Below are positions 18,654-28,141 of a DNA stretch of 64,000 nucleotides, piece after piece; within the stretch, counting starts at the first letter, position 1; every line of letters begins with the position of its first letter. This DNA comes from Bdellovibrionales bacterium GWA1_52_35. GTDB taxonomy: Bacteria; Bdellovibrionota; UBA1018. The stretch is from the NCBI GenBank assembly GCA_001769805.1, contig MEPO01000009.1, positions 186,001 through 250,000 on the forward strand, given 5' to 3'. Made by a program: the position numbers and the translations under genes. The notes under the pieces were generated by a model that saw only the letters and a program-made list of their open reading frames with translations, did no database searches and had not been told where the DNA came from.

Positions 18654-19109
18654 ATGAGTAAACGCATACGGAAATTGAAATCTGCGCTCTCACGAGGAAT
18701 CCTGCTGATATGCGGGGTGTCTGCCGTCGGGCTCTACCATGTGCGGAGCGTTTGCGCTCAGGAGATGTACTCACAATTTCTGGGTAATCAAAATCTGGCG
18801 GAGTCTGCTGGAGCTCCCAAACCCATCACTCAGACTTGTCATTCGGTACCCGGTCAGTCGGATCAAACTGAGTCGCCAGCCAAGCCCGCGGATATTTGCT
18901 GCAATATCGGTGAATTCACGAGTGTCGATTCACAGACGGGTCCTGCCATCAAGGCACCTGCTGTTTCGGCAGTGCTTGCATTTTCATTGATCGATTTATC
19001 CTCAGTTGCATCAGGTCTTCGTTCCGATGTTCACACGGAATGGCTTGCGTGCAGTCCTACAAGTCCACCTCATTTTACTCACATTCCCACTACAATCCTG
19101 CGTATTTGA
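18654..19109 (+). CDS. Small exported protein with Cys/His motif heading the Cu/Ag efflux operon
   Basis: The 151-residue product has a basic N-terminus and hydrophobic core (ILLICGVSAVGLYHV) with probable cleavage after SVCA. The mature part holds a TCHSVPG...ICCNIGEF cluster that could bind a soft metal. Similar short Cys/His-bearing exported proteins often precede copper or silver efflux genes, which supports but does not prove a metal-binding role. The ATG has only a weak ribosome binding site. It lies 87 bases before the repeat protein and on the same strand as the CusCBA-type genes. No named family recognised. Confidence 0.6.
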   Translation: MSKRIRKLKSALSRGILLICGVSAVGLYHVRSVCAQEMYSQFLGNQNLAESAGAPKPITQTCHSVPGQSDQTESPAKPADICCNIGEFTSVDSQTGPAIKAPAVSAVLAFSLIDLSSVASGLRSDVHTEWLACSPTSPPHFTHIPTTILRI

Positions 19110-19196
19110 AAAATTTCCCCAGTTTGTCTTGGCGAAGCCCTTTTGCGGAGATCGTTGTGTCTCCGTGTACACGTAGGCAACAAAGGAAATTTAACC

Positions 19197-19697
19197 ATGA
19201 ACAGTTACTCGGGGCACTTGGCCCTGTATCAGGAAACAATGATCATGAATAACAACGGAACTGGCTCAAAGCCACGCAGGCGGTGGAATGCCGCAACCGT
19301 ATTGGACGAAATTCGAGGTCTGGATAGTTACTCGCCCAAAAAGATACAGAGACATCGGTCGAATTTGTACGGAGCGGCAATTCGATATTTCGGAAGCTGG
19401 AGGGCTGCCATTGAAGCCGCCGGAATCAATTATGTGAATTCGTCAGATCGAAGGAATCCCGGCTATTGGAATCGAGAGCGGGTGATTTTTGAAATACGTG
19501 GACTTTTGCAGCGGCACTCGAACCATGTGCGTAAACATAATCGGGGTCTTTATAGTGCGGCTCTCCGTCTTTTTCACGGTTGGGAAGAGGCGATCGAGGC
19601 GGCAGGGTTCGATTACGATACCGTGAGAAAAGGGTGGATCTCGCTCGATATGGGCAATATGCGGTTCGGAAAAATATCCGACAGCCGTAGAAATTGA
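19197..19697 (+). CDS. Protein of two homing-endonuclease-associated repeats, probable DNA-binding
   Basis: Two related units of about 50 residues are visible: residues 30-79 (WNAATVLDEIRGL...LYGAAIRYFGSWRAAIEAAG) and 91-140 (WNRERVIFEIRGLLQRH...LYSAALRLFHGWEEAIEAAG). This is the HNH_repeat (homing endonuclease associated repeat) pattern, thought to be a small helical DNA-binding module. No HNH, LAGLIDADG or GIY-YIG nuclease motif is present, so it may be a regulator. The start at 19197 is chosen because AAAGGAAA lies upstream and fits; earlier in-frame codons add little. It sits 14 bases before the CusC-type gene. Function as a metal-responsive regulator is inference from position. Confidence 0.75.
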   Translation: MNSYSGHLALYQETMIMNNNGTGSKPRRRWNAATVLDEIRGLDSYSPKKIQRHRSNLYGAAIRYFGSWRAAIEAAGINYVNSSDRRNPGYWNRERVIFEIRGLLQRHSNHVRKHNRGLYSAALRLFHGWEEAIEAAGFDYDTVRKGWISLDMGNMRFGKISDSRRN

Positions 19698-19711
19698 GAA
19701 TGTGAAAATAT

Positions 19712-21022
19712 ATGAAAATATATCTAACGCCGAAATGCATGCCTGCAGCTTTGATTTTCTGGGTTGCGGGAACGCTGCTGATGGGAATCGCGTTTGCGGA
19801 ATCCAAAGTGGAAGGGCTCAGTCTTCGCGAGCTGATACAGGAGGCGATTGATAATAATCCGGAACTCAAAGCAGCAAAGTATGAGGCGCTCATCAAAGAG
19901 GCGGAGATCGGGCCCAGAGGGGCCTATGAAGACCCGATGATTGAGTTTGAGGCGATGAACTACCCCGTGGATTCGTTCAGTCCGCGTGAGTTCGGTATGA
20001 CGGGTCAGCAGCTGAGTCTCACACAGAAGGTGCCATTTCCGGGGAAGCTAACGCTACTCAGGCGCGCAGCGCGTCTGGATTACCAGGCGAAGCAGCAGGG
20101 GTTCAGTGTCAGACAGCTTGAGCTCATCAGAAATGTAAAACTTGCGTATTACGAACTTTTCATTGCGCAAAAGAGACAGGAAATCCTGATTGAGCGGAAG
20201 AACCTGATTCGCCAATTAGTCGTGGTCACGCGCAACAAATATACGCTGGGCAAGGTATCACAAGCGGAACTGCTCAGTCTTCAGGTTGAAGAGGCGAATC
20301 TGATGTCGCAACTTCTTACAGCGGAAAAGGAGATTCAGGCCAGAGGTGCGGAACTGGGTGCGTTGCTCGGACATCAGTCGGCAAAGGTGCCCGGTCGGGT
20401 AGCGCGTATGACCAAAACTCCTTTCGATTTCAACAAATTAACGGAGCAGTTGTTAACTGACCGGATTTTTGCCCAAAACCCTGCACTGAAAGGCGCGGCG
20501 GCGGATCTGAATGTAGCCGAGGTTAAAAGTTCGTATGCCAAATGGAACTATCTTCCTGATTTCGAGTTTGCGATTGGATACACATTCAGGCAGCCGAATA
20601 TGGATGACCGCGGGGTGGATGTGTTGTCTGGGGCAATCGAAATGTCTCTTCCGCTCTGGGCCTTGAGCAAGCAGTCCGAAGAAGTCAAAGGTGCACGTGC
20701 CGAGCAAATCAGGGCAGACGCCATGCTGATGCAGCAACGGGCCCAATTGATCAAGCAGATTCATACAAAGTATGCCGAGCTTTCAGAAGCCTCAAAAAAG
20801 CTGCAACTGTTTGAAGGTGGTTTGTTGCCACTGGCCAGACAGTCGGTTGTCACAGGTCAATCTGCGTATTTAACGGGTAAGCTTGAATATGTTTCGCTGC
20901 TTACGTTTATCAACGTCCGGTATCAAACAGAGATGGAATACAACGAAGCGCTAGTCACCTATGAAAACAAAATTGCCGAATTTGAGGCACTTCTCGGCGA
21001 ACCGATCGGAGCATTAGAATGA
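19712..21022 (+). CDS. cusC: CusC/CzcC-type outer-membrane efflux channel
   Basis: The signal peptide (to about residue 29) is followed by two helical-hairpin repeats of the TolC fold. LSLRELIQEAIDNNPELKAAKYEA opens the mature part, the usual beginning of CzcC/CusC proteins, and GQQLSLTQKVPFPGKL is a family-like segment. At 436 residues it has the normal length. It should be the outer-membrane duct of the tripartite metal pump. Its stop overlaps the start of the adaptor gene by 4 bases (ATGA), indicating translational coupling. Confidence 0.9.
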   Translation: MKIYLTPKCMPAALIFWVAGTLLMGIAFAESKVEGLSLRELIQEAIDNNPELKAAKYEALIKEAEIGPRGAYEDPMIEFEAMNYPVDSFSPREFGMTGQQLSLTQKVPFPGKLTLLRRAARLDYQAKQQGFSVRQLELIRNVKLAYYELFIAQKRQEILIERKNLIRQLVVVTRNKYTLGKVSQAELLSLQVEEANLMSQLLTAEKEIQARGAELGALLGHQSAKVPGRVARMTKTPFDFNKLTEQLLTDRIFAQNPALKGAAADLNVAEVKSSYAKWNYLPDFEFAIGYTFRQPNMDDRGVDVLSGAIEMSLPLWALSKQSEEVKGARAEQIRADAMLMQQRAQLIKQIHTKYAELSEASKKLQLFEGGLLPLARQSVVTGQSAYLTGKLEYVSLLTFINVRYQTEMEYNEALVTYENKIAEFEALLGEPIGALE

Positions 21023-22155
21023 GAATCTTTAAGGGAACCGCCCCGAGTCGAAATATCGTTATTTTATTGGTGCTCCTGGTGACTGGTGCAACATCAGGTG
21101 CTGTGGTCCTGCTAAAAGGAAAGCCCAGTGCCGCGACCGCACACGAAGCTCATCGCAAGACGGTCTACCACTGTCCAATGCATCCTGCGATTGTAACAGA
21201 CCAGCCAGGGCAATGCCCGATTTGCCATATGGACCTTCAGAAGGTGGATGAGGAAGGCGAGGACGGTTCGGGAAAAAATGCGCATGCCGCCGGTACTGAG
21301 CAAAACAAGGAGGTAACCGGACGGGCGGGATTTTCGCTTTCCAGTGAAAAACAGCAGTTGATCGGGGTTGCCACTACGAAAGTGGAAGTACGTGCACTTG
21401 GCTTTGAAGTCCGTGCAACTGGCCGAGTTGCCTTTGATCCGGAGTTGTATACGGCGGTGGAAGAATTCCGGCAGGCCGCCCTGACTTTATCGCAAATGGA
21501 TGGAAATCCTTACCCCGGTCTCCAGGAGCAAGGACGGGAACTTGTCTCATCAGCCAAAACGAAATTGCGGCTCATGGGGTTGGGAGAGGTTCAGATTCGT
21601 GAGCTGGTAAAAGGTAATGTCGACTCGATGAATCTTCTTCTGCCGAAAGGCGCGGTTTGGATTTATGCAGAGGTATTCGAGTATGAGGTGGGCGGATTGA
21701 AAACCGGGCAGCAGCTAGAAGTAGCTACACCGTCTGTACCCGGAAAAAGTTTCTCCGGGAAAATTTTGAGCATCAGCCCTATTGTCAATAGTCCCACTCG
21801 AACAGTGCGAGTGCGGGCTCTGGTTCCAGATCCTCAGAACTTGTTGCGCCCGGATACTTTCGTGAACGTCAAAATCAAAGTCGATCTGGGAAAGCGCCTG
21901 GCCATTCCTGATGACGCAATTCTCCACTCCGGCAGTGAAACGTTTGTGTTCATTGCCTTGGGGAAAGGGCGATACGAACCTCGTATTGTCACGACTGGTG
22001 TCAAATCCGACGATTCGTACGAGATTCTCTCCGGCTTGGTCGATGGTGATTTGGTCGTATCATCCGCAAATTTTCTGATCGATTCCGAATCACGGCTCCG
22101 GTCCGCCCTGAAAAACATGAAGTCAAGCTCTACAGATTCCGCAAGTAAGGAGTAA
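21019..22155 (+). CDS. cusB: CusB-type periplasmic adaptor with heavy-metal-binding domain
   Basis: An N-terminal TM or signal segment (residues 12-32) precedes a heavy-metal-binding domain, YHCPMHP...CPICHMDL (residues 50-73), whose Cys/His/Met residues match the domain seen in Cu/Ag adaptors. The lipoyl and beta-barrel domains follow (GFEVRATGRVAFDPELYTAV, PKGAVWIYAEVFEYEVGGLKTG, VNSPTRTVRVRALVPD). It should link the RND pump to the outer channel and hand over metal. The stop is 3 bases before the RND gene, whose AAGGAG site lies in its last codons. Confidence 0.92.
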   Translation: MRIFKGTAPSRNIVILLVLLVTGATSGAVVLLKGKPSAATAHEAHRKTVYHCPMHPAIVTDQPGQCPICHMDLQKVDEEGEDGSGKNAHAAGTEQNKEVTGRAGFSLSSEKQQLIGVATTKVEVRALGFEVRATGRVAFDPELYTAVEEFRQAALTLSQMDGNPYPGLQEQGRELVSSAKTKLRLMGLGEVQIRELVKGNVDSMNLLLPKGAVWIYAEVFEYEVGGLKTGQQLEVATPSVPGKSFSGKILSISPIVNSPTRTVRVRALVPDPQNLLRPDTFVNVKIKVDLGKRLAIPDDAILHSGSETFVFIALGKGRYEPRIVTTGVKSDDSYEILSGLVDGDLVVSSANFLIDSESRLRSALKNMKSSSTDSASKE

Positions 22156-22158
22156 TTT

Positions 22159-25100
22159 ATGGTGGAGCGAATAATTGAGTGGAGCGCGAATAACAAGCTG
22201 CTTGTCTTTATACTCATGGGCGTGGCCATGGGAGGGTCTTGGTGGTGTGTGAGGAACATTCCGCTCGATGCAATTCCGGATCTGTCCGATACCCAGGTGA
22301 TCATTTACTCGAAGTGGGATCGCAGTCCGGACATCATCGAGGACCAGGTCACATACCCGATTGTTACAGCCCTCCTGGGGGCTCCGAAAATCAAAACTGT
22401 CCGTGGACTTTCTGATTTTGGCTATTCCTACGTCTACGTGATTTTTGAGGACGGAACTGATCTGTATTGGGCTCGCAGCCGAGTTGTGGAGTATCTTAGT
22501 AAGATCCTGCCTCGTCTGCCCACTGACGTGAGAACGGAAATCGGGCCCGATGCGACAAGTGTGGGCTGGATTTACCAGTATGCATTAGTGGATGATTCTA
22601 ATCAGCTCAATCTGGCGCAACTCCGGAGCATTCAAGACTGGCAACTCAAATTTCACCTTCAGGCGGTTCCGGGGGTTGCAGAGGTTGCGGGAATCGGCGG
22701 GTTTGTCCGGCAGTACCAGATCAATATCGATCCGAACCGGCTGGCCTCTTATGAGATTTCGCTCAGTCAATTGATAGATGCCGTGCGAAATGGCAATGAT
22801 GATACGGGTGGCAGGTTGCTTGAGTTCTCAGGCGCTGAATACATGGTGCGCGGGCGAGGCTATGTCAAAAAGAAAGATGATATTGAGAAGATCGTAGTCG
22901 GCTCGGAGCGAGAATCGGGAGTGCCTATCCTGGTCAAGAATCTAGGACGCGTGGAGCTGGGACCGGATATGCGTCGTGGGGTGACGGATCTTAATGGCCT
23001 TGGTGATACGGTGGGAGGAGTGATCATCATGCGTCAGGGTGAAAACGCCTTGAACGTCATCAATGCCGTCAAGCAGAAGATCGAGGAATTAAAGCCCAGT
23101 CTTCCTCCTGGTGTGAAGATGATCCCGGTTTATGATCGTTCAGGACTCATTGAGAGCGCGATCGGTACATTAAAGCACGAACTCAAAATAGAAATGATCA
23201 TCGTGAGTTTAGTTATTCTGATCTTTCTCTGGCATATTCCCTCGGCCACCATTCCAATTGTCACTATTCCCATTTCAGTGTTTCTAGCCTTTATACCGAT
23301 GTATTTCATGGGGCTGACTACCAATATCATGTCCTTGGCTGGGATTGCGATTTCCATCGGAGTATTGGTCGACGGCGCGATCGTTGAAGTGGAGAATGCT
23401 TACAAAAAGCTCGAGCTCTGGAATTCCGGGGGAAGGAAAGGCGATTTTCATCAGATTCGTTTAAACGCTCTTAAAGAAGTCGGGCCTTCTGTCTTCTTCT
23501 CTTTACTGGTGATTGCTGTCTCGTTTCTTCCCGTTTTCACGCTCGTTGATCAGGAAGGACGGCTTTTCACCCCCTTGGCAATTTCGAAGACTCTCGCCAT
23601 GGCTCTTGCAGCGATTCTGGCAATCACGATAGATCCGGCGCTTCGTATGATGTTTACCCGAATGGATTATTTTACGTTTAAGCCAGGTTGGATCGCCTGG
23701 ATTGCCAATCATACTCTGGTCGGGAAATATTACCCGGAAGAAAAGCATCCCATCAGCCGCATCTTGTTTAAGATCTATGAACCCGCAGTTCATTTTGTTC
23801 TCAAGCACAGCACTGCAACTTTGATTGTGGCGGTACTGCTGGTGCTCTCAACCGTACCTGTGTATTTGAAGTTGGGTTCTGAATTCATGCCTCCCTTGAA
23901 TGAGGGAGCATTCCTGTATATGCCTACGGCCTTTCCGGGAATGTCCGTCACGGAAGCGCAGCGTGTTTTACAGGCGCAAGATCAGATCATAAAAAGTTTT
24001 GAAGAGGTCGAAAGTGTCTATGGCAAATCAGGCAGGGCTGATACATCGACGGATCCTGCCCCGTTTTCAATGATGGAAACCACCATTGTGCTCAAGCCCG
24101 CCGCCCAATGGCCGCCGGTGAAACGCTGGTATTCGGGCTGGCCCACGTTCCTGCAGCCTTTTGTGAACTGGACGGTGCCGCCGCATCGAACATTTGACGA
24201 GCTTCAAAATGATCTCGACAGCAAACTGAAGTTTGCGGGTATTCCCAATATCTGGACCATGCCCATTAAAAATAGAATCGATATGCTTTCAACTGGGATT
24301 CGAACGCCCATCGGTATCAAGGTGTTGGGCCCGGATCTGAAGGTGATTCAAGGGATCAGTGAGCAGATCGAAGCGGCGGTTCGGCATATTCCGGGAACTC
24401 GCAATGTCTATGGGGAACGAGTGGCCGGCGGTTACTATCTTGATTTCGTTCTGAACCGGGACGAGCTGGCGCGCTACGGGATTTCGATCAAGGAAGCCCA
24501 GATGGTCATCAACTCCGCCGTGGGAGGCGAAAATGTGAGTTATACGGTCGAGGGCCGCGAGCGGTATCCAATCAATGTTCGGTACGAGCGGGAATTCCGC
24601 GATGACTTGAACGCCTTGAAGCGAGTTCTGGTGTCGTCGCCGAATGGAACCCAGGTCCCGATGGCGCAGCTTGCGGAAATCCGGATGGTCGAGGGGCCCG
24701 CTATGATCCGGAATGAAAACGGACTTCTGGCTGGATTTGTTTACGTGGATATGACGGGGCGGGACATAGGAGGATACGTTGACGAGGCGAAGAAGACTGT
24801 TGAAGAGAAGATCAAGGTTCCTACCGGGTATACTCTTGTCTGGAGCGGCCAATATGAAAACATGATCCGGGTGAAAGAGCGTTTGAAAGTGGTCGTACCC
24901 TTGGCTCTCTTCATCATCGCGCTTCTGCTGTATATGAATACGAAATCAGTCGTTAAAGCTGGAATCGTGATGCTGGCGGTTCCATTTTCTCTGATCGGAA
25001 GTGTCTGGCTGCTCTATTTATTGGGATACAATATTTCGATCGCCGTCTGGGTGGGGATGATCGCGTTGATGGGCTTGGATGCCGAAACGGGAGTCTTTAT

Positions 25101-25440
25101 GCTCCTTTACCTTGATCTGGCTTACGAGGATGAGGTCAGGCAAGGAAAGATGCGCACACAAGAACATCTCCACGCGGCTATCATCCACGGTGCTGTGAAG
25201 CGAATTCGGCCTAAGATGATGACGGTGATGGCGGCTTTCATGGGTATGCTGCCGATCATGTGGTCAAGTGGAGTCGGCAGCGACGTGATGAGGCGAATTG
25301 CAGCACCGATGGTAGGCGGTCTGGCAACGAGTTTTATCTTGGAACTCCTAGTTTATCCGGTGATCTATCACATCTGGAAATGGAATTTTGCGATGGGTAA
25401 GGGAACGATCATTCCTTTGCCCTACCGCTCGATCAGGTAA
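22159..25440 (+). CDS. cusA: CusA-type heavy-metal RND efflux pump (Cu+/Ag+)
   Basis: At 1093 residues with the usual two sets of TM helices and periplasmic domains this is an HME-RND transporter. It belongs to the CusA branch: DLSDTQVIIYSKW and GPDATSVGWIYQYALVD are CusA-like, and the three Met residues that bind Cu/Ag in E. coli CusA have counterparts in M588 (LYMP), M638 (SMMETT) and M709 (RIDMLSTG). LDAETGVFMLLYLD in TM helix territory is also CusA-type. It should use the proton gradient to move monovalent copper or silver through CusB and CusC. It is the last gene of the operon. Confidence 0.94.
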   Translation: MVERIIEWSANNKLLVFILMGVAMGGSWWCVRNIPLDAIPDLSDTQVIIYSKWDRSPDIIEDQVTYPIVTALLGAPKIKTVRGLSDFGYSYVYVIFEDGTDLYWARSRVVEYLSKILPRLPTDVRTEIGPDATSVGWIYQYALVDDSNQLNLAQLRSIQDWQLKFHLQAVPGVAEVAGIGGFVRQYQINIDPNRLASYEISLSQLIDAVRNGNDDTGGRLLEFSGAEYMVRGRGYVKKKDDIEKIVVGSERESGVPILVKNLGRVELGPDMRRGVTDLNGLGDTVGGVIIMRQGENALNVINAVKQKIEELKPSLPPGVKMIPVYDRSGLIESAIGTLKHELKIEMIIVSLVILIFLWHIPSATIPIVTIPISVFLAFIPMYFMGLTTNIMSLAGIAISIGVLVDGAIVEVENAYKKLELWNSGGRKGDFHQIRLNALKEVGPSVFFSLLVIAVSFLPVFTLVDQEGRLFTPLAISKTLAMALAAILAITIDPALRMMFTRMDYFTFKPGWIAWIANHTLVGKYYPEEKHPISRILFKIYEPAVHFVLKHSTATLIVAVLLVLSTVPVYLKLGSEFMPPLNEGAFLYMPTAFPGMSVTEAQRVLQAQDQIIKSFEEVESVYGKSGRADTSTDPAPFSMMETTIVLKPAAQWPPVKRWYSGWPTFLQPFVNWTVPPHRTFDELQNDLDSKLKFAGIPNIWTMPIKNRIDMLSTGIRTPIGIKVLGPDLKVIQGISEQIEAAVRHIPGTRNVYGERVAGGYYLDFVLNRDELARYGISIKEAQMVINSAVGGENVSYTVEGRERYPINVRYEREFRDDLNALKRVLVSSPNGTQVPMAQLAEIRMVEGPAMIRNENGLLAGFVYVDMTGRDIGGYVDEAKKTVEEKIKVPTGYTLVWSGQYENMIRVKERLKVVVPLALFIIALLLYMNTKSVVKAGIVMLAVPFSLIGSVWLLYLLGYNISIAVWVGMIALMGLDAETGVFMLLYLDLAYEDEVRQGKMRTQEHLHAAIIHGAVKRIRPKMMTVMAAFMGMLPIMWSSGVGSDVMRRIAAPMVGGLATSFILELLVYPVIYHIWKWNFAMGKGTIIPLPYRSIR

Positions 25441-25463
25441 GGCAGGCCGAACGAGCGGCTGCC
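25441..25463. terminator. Hairpin between convergent efflux and helicase genes
   Basis: GGCAG (25441-25445) can pair with CTGCC (25459-25463), and CCG with CGG inside, with one bulge. It lies exactly between the stop codons of the convergent CusA-type and RecQ genes, so it may end transcription from one or both sides. No T run follows on either strand, so this is weak. Confidence 0.4.
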
Positions 25464-25466
25464 CAA

Positions 25467-27533
25467 TTAGAGCAGCTGGGAAAGACATCTCAGAATCTCT
25501 CGGCCATATTTCTTTTGGAGATTGGCTCCCACACCGCTGACTTCAAGCAGTTGGTCCAGGGTCGAGGGCGCGGATTCTGCCAGAGCCTCAATCACCCGAT
25601 CTGTCAAAATTCGAAACGCCGGAATTCCCCGCTCACGCGCTTTCGCCAGACGCCATTCTTTGAGGCGCTTGACGGCACTTGAATCGGTTCCTGGTTGATC
25701 GTTAATTGCTCGTTTAGCCTGAGTGATCCGTCTCGATTTGCGGATTCGTTTTTTACTTAGATCTGCTTTTTCTGCAGCCGATCCGAATGCCGAGGCAATC
25801 TGCAGTTTTCCGATATCTTCTGATTTGGCAATCTCGCCGCGATGAAGCAGCTCAATGCTGCGGTATTGGATGGTTTTTTCGTCTTTCTCAAAGGACTGTT
25901 GAGTGATCGAAATCCATTTCTGCTGGGCTAATACGTTCAGGAGTGTCTCAAAGCCGCCGCGGGACATTCTATTCGGGTTCAACCTACTAGAAGTCGACTC
26001 CTCAAACAACTTGCCCGCGGAACGGGAACCGCTGATGAGATTGGACAGAATCATCGCAACCCCGGAACGTTCATTCTGATCCAGGGGCCGGGCCATAGAC
26101 CTGAAATGAGAGGAAGCGCCTCCCGTGCAATGGTCGCAGATGCCACAGGGTCCGAGTGCATCAGCTTTGTCGCCAAAGTGGTTAAGGAAAAAGAGCATAC
26201 GGCAGCCGGGATTGCGTGAAAAGTGGGTGACGTGCTCCAGGCTGCGGCTACGATGCTGCCGCTGCTTTTGGTAAGTTCTCTCCCAGTCCGGTGCTCCAAT
26301 CGAAACAGTTTCTTCAGGATCCACCTGGACGCCGCCGTGCAGCCAGAGCTTTTCGAGCGCTTTGTCGAATATCTCGGTATCAATTTTCTCGGACTTCCTT
26401 GCTTTTTTTCTCAAGTCATCCTTGGGCAAAGGGGATTTGGATGCTGCTTTGAATATTTGCCGGAGAATCTCAGGTTTGGGGTAATCGCGCTCAAAGAAGA
26501 ATTCATGGGTTTTGGTATCGGCAAACGAATACAGAAGAATTGCAGAAGCTGGCAACCCGTCGCGCCCCGCGCGCCCGATTTCCTGATAATAACCTTCAAT
26601 GCTTCCCGGCATGCCTGCATGAATGACCGTTCGGATATTGGCCTTGTCGATTCCCATGCCGAACGCCACCGTGGCGACGATGACATCGACTTTTCCCGAC
26701 ATGAACCGGGCCTGTACGTCATCCCGGGAGGTCGCGGGCATCCCGGCGTGATAGCAGGCCGTACGAAAGTGTTTCTGAAGGTCGAATGCGATCTCTTCTG
26801 TGGCTTTCCGGGTAGTCGCATAAATGATTGCGGGAAGACCGCTGGTCTTCTTTTCACTTTCATTCAAAATCTTAGTGCACGCTGAAGAGCGGTGTGAAGG
26901 GAGTATTTCGTGGACCTGAATGGAAATGTTTGTCCGACGAAATCCTTGAATGAATTGCCTGGCAGCAGGGATCCCGAGTTGCTGCACGATGTCCTGCTGA
27001 ACGACCGGGGTGGCAGTCGCAGTCAGGGCGACGATCGGGGCGGGTCTCAAGCCGGCCAGGCGCGCGCTCAATCTTCGATAATCAGGTCTGAAATCATGTC
27101 CCCATTGTGAAATGCAATGGGCCTCGTCCACTGCGATGAGCGTGGGCTTTCGCTTCTGCAGCATTTCTGGGAAGCCGGGGACTCCGAGGCGCTCGGGGGC
27201 GATGAAAAGAAAGTCGAGTTCGCCGTGGAGATACCGGAGACAAGTTGCCCGGGACTCCTCCCGAGAGCGGCCGGAATGAATTTGCTCCGCACGAAGACCG
27301 CGTGCCTGAAGTTTTGCCACCTGGTCGTCAATCAACGCCAGCAGGGGACTGATCACCAAAGTGACTCCGCCGCGCGCAAGACCCGGGAGCTGGTAGCAGA
27401 GGGATTTTCCCGCCCCAGTCGGCATGACCAGTAGAACGTCCTGCCCGTCAGCGACGCAGCGGCAGACATCTTCTTGTGAAAGGCGAAAAGAATCAAAACC
27501 AAATTTTTTGAGGAGGAGCCTCAGTGCGGGCAT
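25467..27533 (-). CDS. recQ: RecQ-family ATP-dependent DNA helicase
   Basis: Helicase motifs are clear: Walker A MPTGAGKSLCYQLPG, DEAH box (VDEAHCISQWGHDFRPDYRRL), ALTATATP, and motif VI QEIGRAGRDG. A zinc-binding segment follows (CRMLFFLNHFGD...CGICDHC), then a winged-helix-like RQC region. The C-terminus is an HRDC domain (ILTDRVIEALAESAPSTLDQLLEVSGVG). The enzyme unwinds DNA 3' to 5' in recombination and fork repair. I use the ATG at 27533; a TTG at 27569 would put the start directly against a terminator hairpin. About 688 residues, slightly longer than E. coli RecQ owing to a Lys/Arg-rich linker before HRDC. Confidence 0.94.
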   Translation of the reverse strand: MPALRLLLKKFGFDSFRLSQEDVCRCVADGQDVLLVMPTGAGKSLCYQLPGLARGGVTLVISPLLALIDDQVAKLQARGLRAEQIHSGRSREESRATCLRYLHGELDFLFIAPERLGVPGFPEMLQKRKPTLIAVDEAHCISQWGHDFRPDYRRLSARLAGLRPAPIVALTATATPVVQQDIVQQLGIPAARQFIQGFRRTNISIQVHEILPSHRSSACTKILNESEKKTSGLPAIIYATTRKATEEIAFDLQKHFRTACYHAGMPATSRDDVQARFMSGKVDVIVATVAFGMGIDKANIRTVIHAGMPGSIEGYYQEIGRAGRDGLPASAILLYSFADTKTHEFFFERDYPKPEILRQIFKAASKSPLPKDDLRKKARKSEKIDTEIFDKALEKLWLHGGVQVDPEETVSIGAPDWERTYQKQRQHRSRSLEHVTHFSRNPGCRMLFFLNHFGDKADALGPCGICDHCTGGASSHFRSMARPLDQNERSGVAMILSNLISGSRSAGKLFEESTSSRLNPNRMSRGGFETLLNVLAQQKWISITQQSFEKDEKTIQYRSIELLHRGEIAKSEDIGKLQIASAFGSAAEKADLSKKRIRKSRRITQAKRAINDQPGTDSSAVKRLKEWRLAKARERGIPAFRILTDRVIEALAESAPSTLDQLLEVSGVGANLQKKYGREILRCLSQLL

Positions 27534-27572
27534 GGCTCGAATATGGACGAACGAATGGTTCAAGTCCAAAAG

Positions 27573-27608
27573 AAAAGGCCAGATCCCGTTGAAAGGATCT
27601 GGCCTTTT
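27573..27608 (-). terminator. Strong rho-independent terminator after the HU-family gene
   Basis: A perfect 14-bp stem (27573-27586 with 27595-27608, loop of 8) is flanked by A runs on one side and T runs on the other, so it can work in both directions. On the minus strand it ends the HU-family transcript just before recQ. Confidence 0.9.
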
Positions 27609-27630
27609 TAAGACTGGAAAACTGGAAGAA

Positions 27631-27987
27631 TTACCAGTTTTTCTTGTTCGCGAAGGTTTCCTTCAGGGATTTCGGGAAGGACCAGCGAGGCTTCTTGGAG
27701 GCCGGGCGTGCCTTGGTGACCATGGGTTCACCAGTGAACGGGTTGGTGGTCTTCACGCCGCCTTTTTTGGCGAGAACGTCTTTACGAACGATTGCTCCGA
27801 TGACCGGGAAACGAACGCGGTTACCTTTTGCAGCAACTTTCATCGCATTGGTGAACACGGTTTCGAGCACGTTCTTGATATCAGTGCGCTTAATACGAAT
27901 ATCACCTTTTTTTGTGACTTGGGCGGTCTTGAGAACGCCTTCGTAAATCTCATTGATAACATTGTATTTCGTAGTTTTTTTAGCCAT
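27631..27987 (-). CDS. HU/IHF-family nucleoid protein, basic
   Basis: The 118-residue protein has the HU fold signature: N-terminal helices, then VRFPVIGAIVRKDVLAKKGGVKTTNPFTGEP, where the NPxTGE arm motif is present. A basic Lys/Pro-rich tail (KKPRWSFPKSLKETFANKKNW) extends beyond ordinary HU (about 90 residues). A good AGGAGAT site lies upstream of the ATG. It should bind and bend DNA in the nucleoid. The gene has its own terminator and, with 600 bases of non-coding DNA upstream, seems monocistronic. Confidence 0.88.
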   Translation of the reverse strand: MAKKTTKYNVINEIYEGVLKTAQVTKKGDIRIKRTDIKNVLETVFTNAMKVAAKGNRVRFPVIGAIVRKDVLAKKGGVKTTNPFTGEPMVTKARPASKKPRWSFPKSLKETFANKKNW

Positions 27988-28141
27988 TTGTTTTTATCTC
28001 CTGCTGTGCAGTTTGTGAGCAGAATGAAAACTTCGCAAGTAAAAAAATGAGTCTGCGAAAGTTTTTTTGCACTTTTAAGCGCAATTTTGGCCAAAAGAAC
28101 CGATTTTCGACTCTCACGCAGTTCAGTTGACAGAGGGTTTC

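Noticed and set aside
18443-18667. 74-codon minus-strand frame in the efflux-operon leader
   Set aside because: Overlaps the start of the Cys/His protein gene, lacks a ribosome binding site, and has no conserved features; a leader peptide cannot be excluded but is not supported.
19197-19697. Homing endonuclease
   Set aside because: Only the accessory repeats are present; there is no nuclease motif and no intron or intein context.
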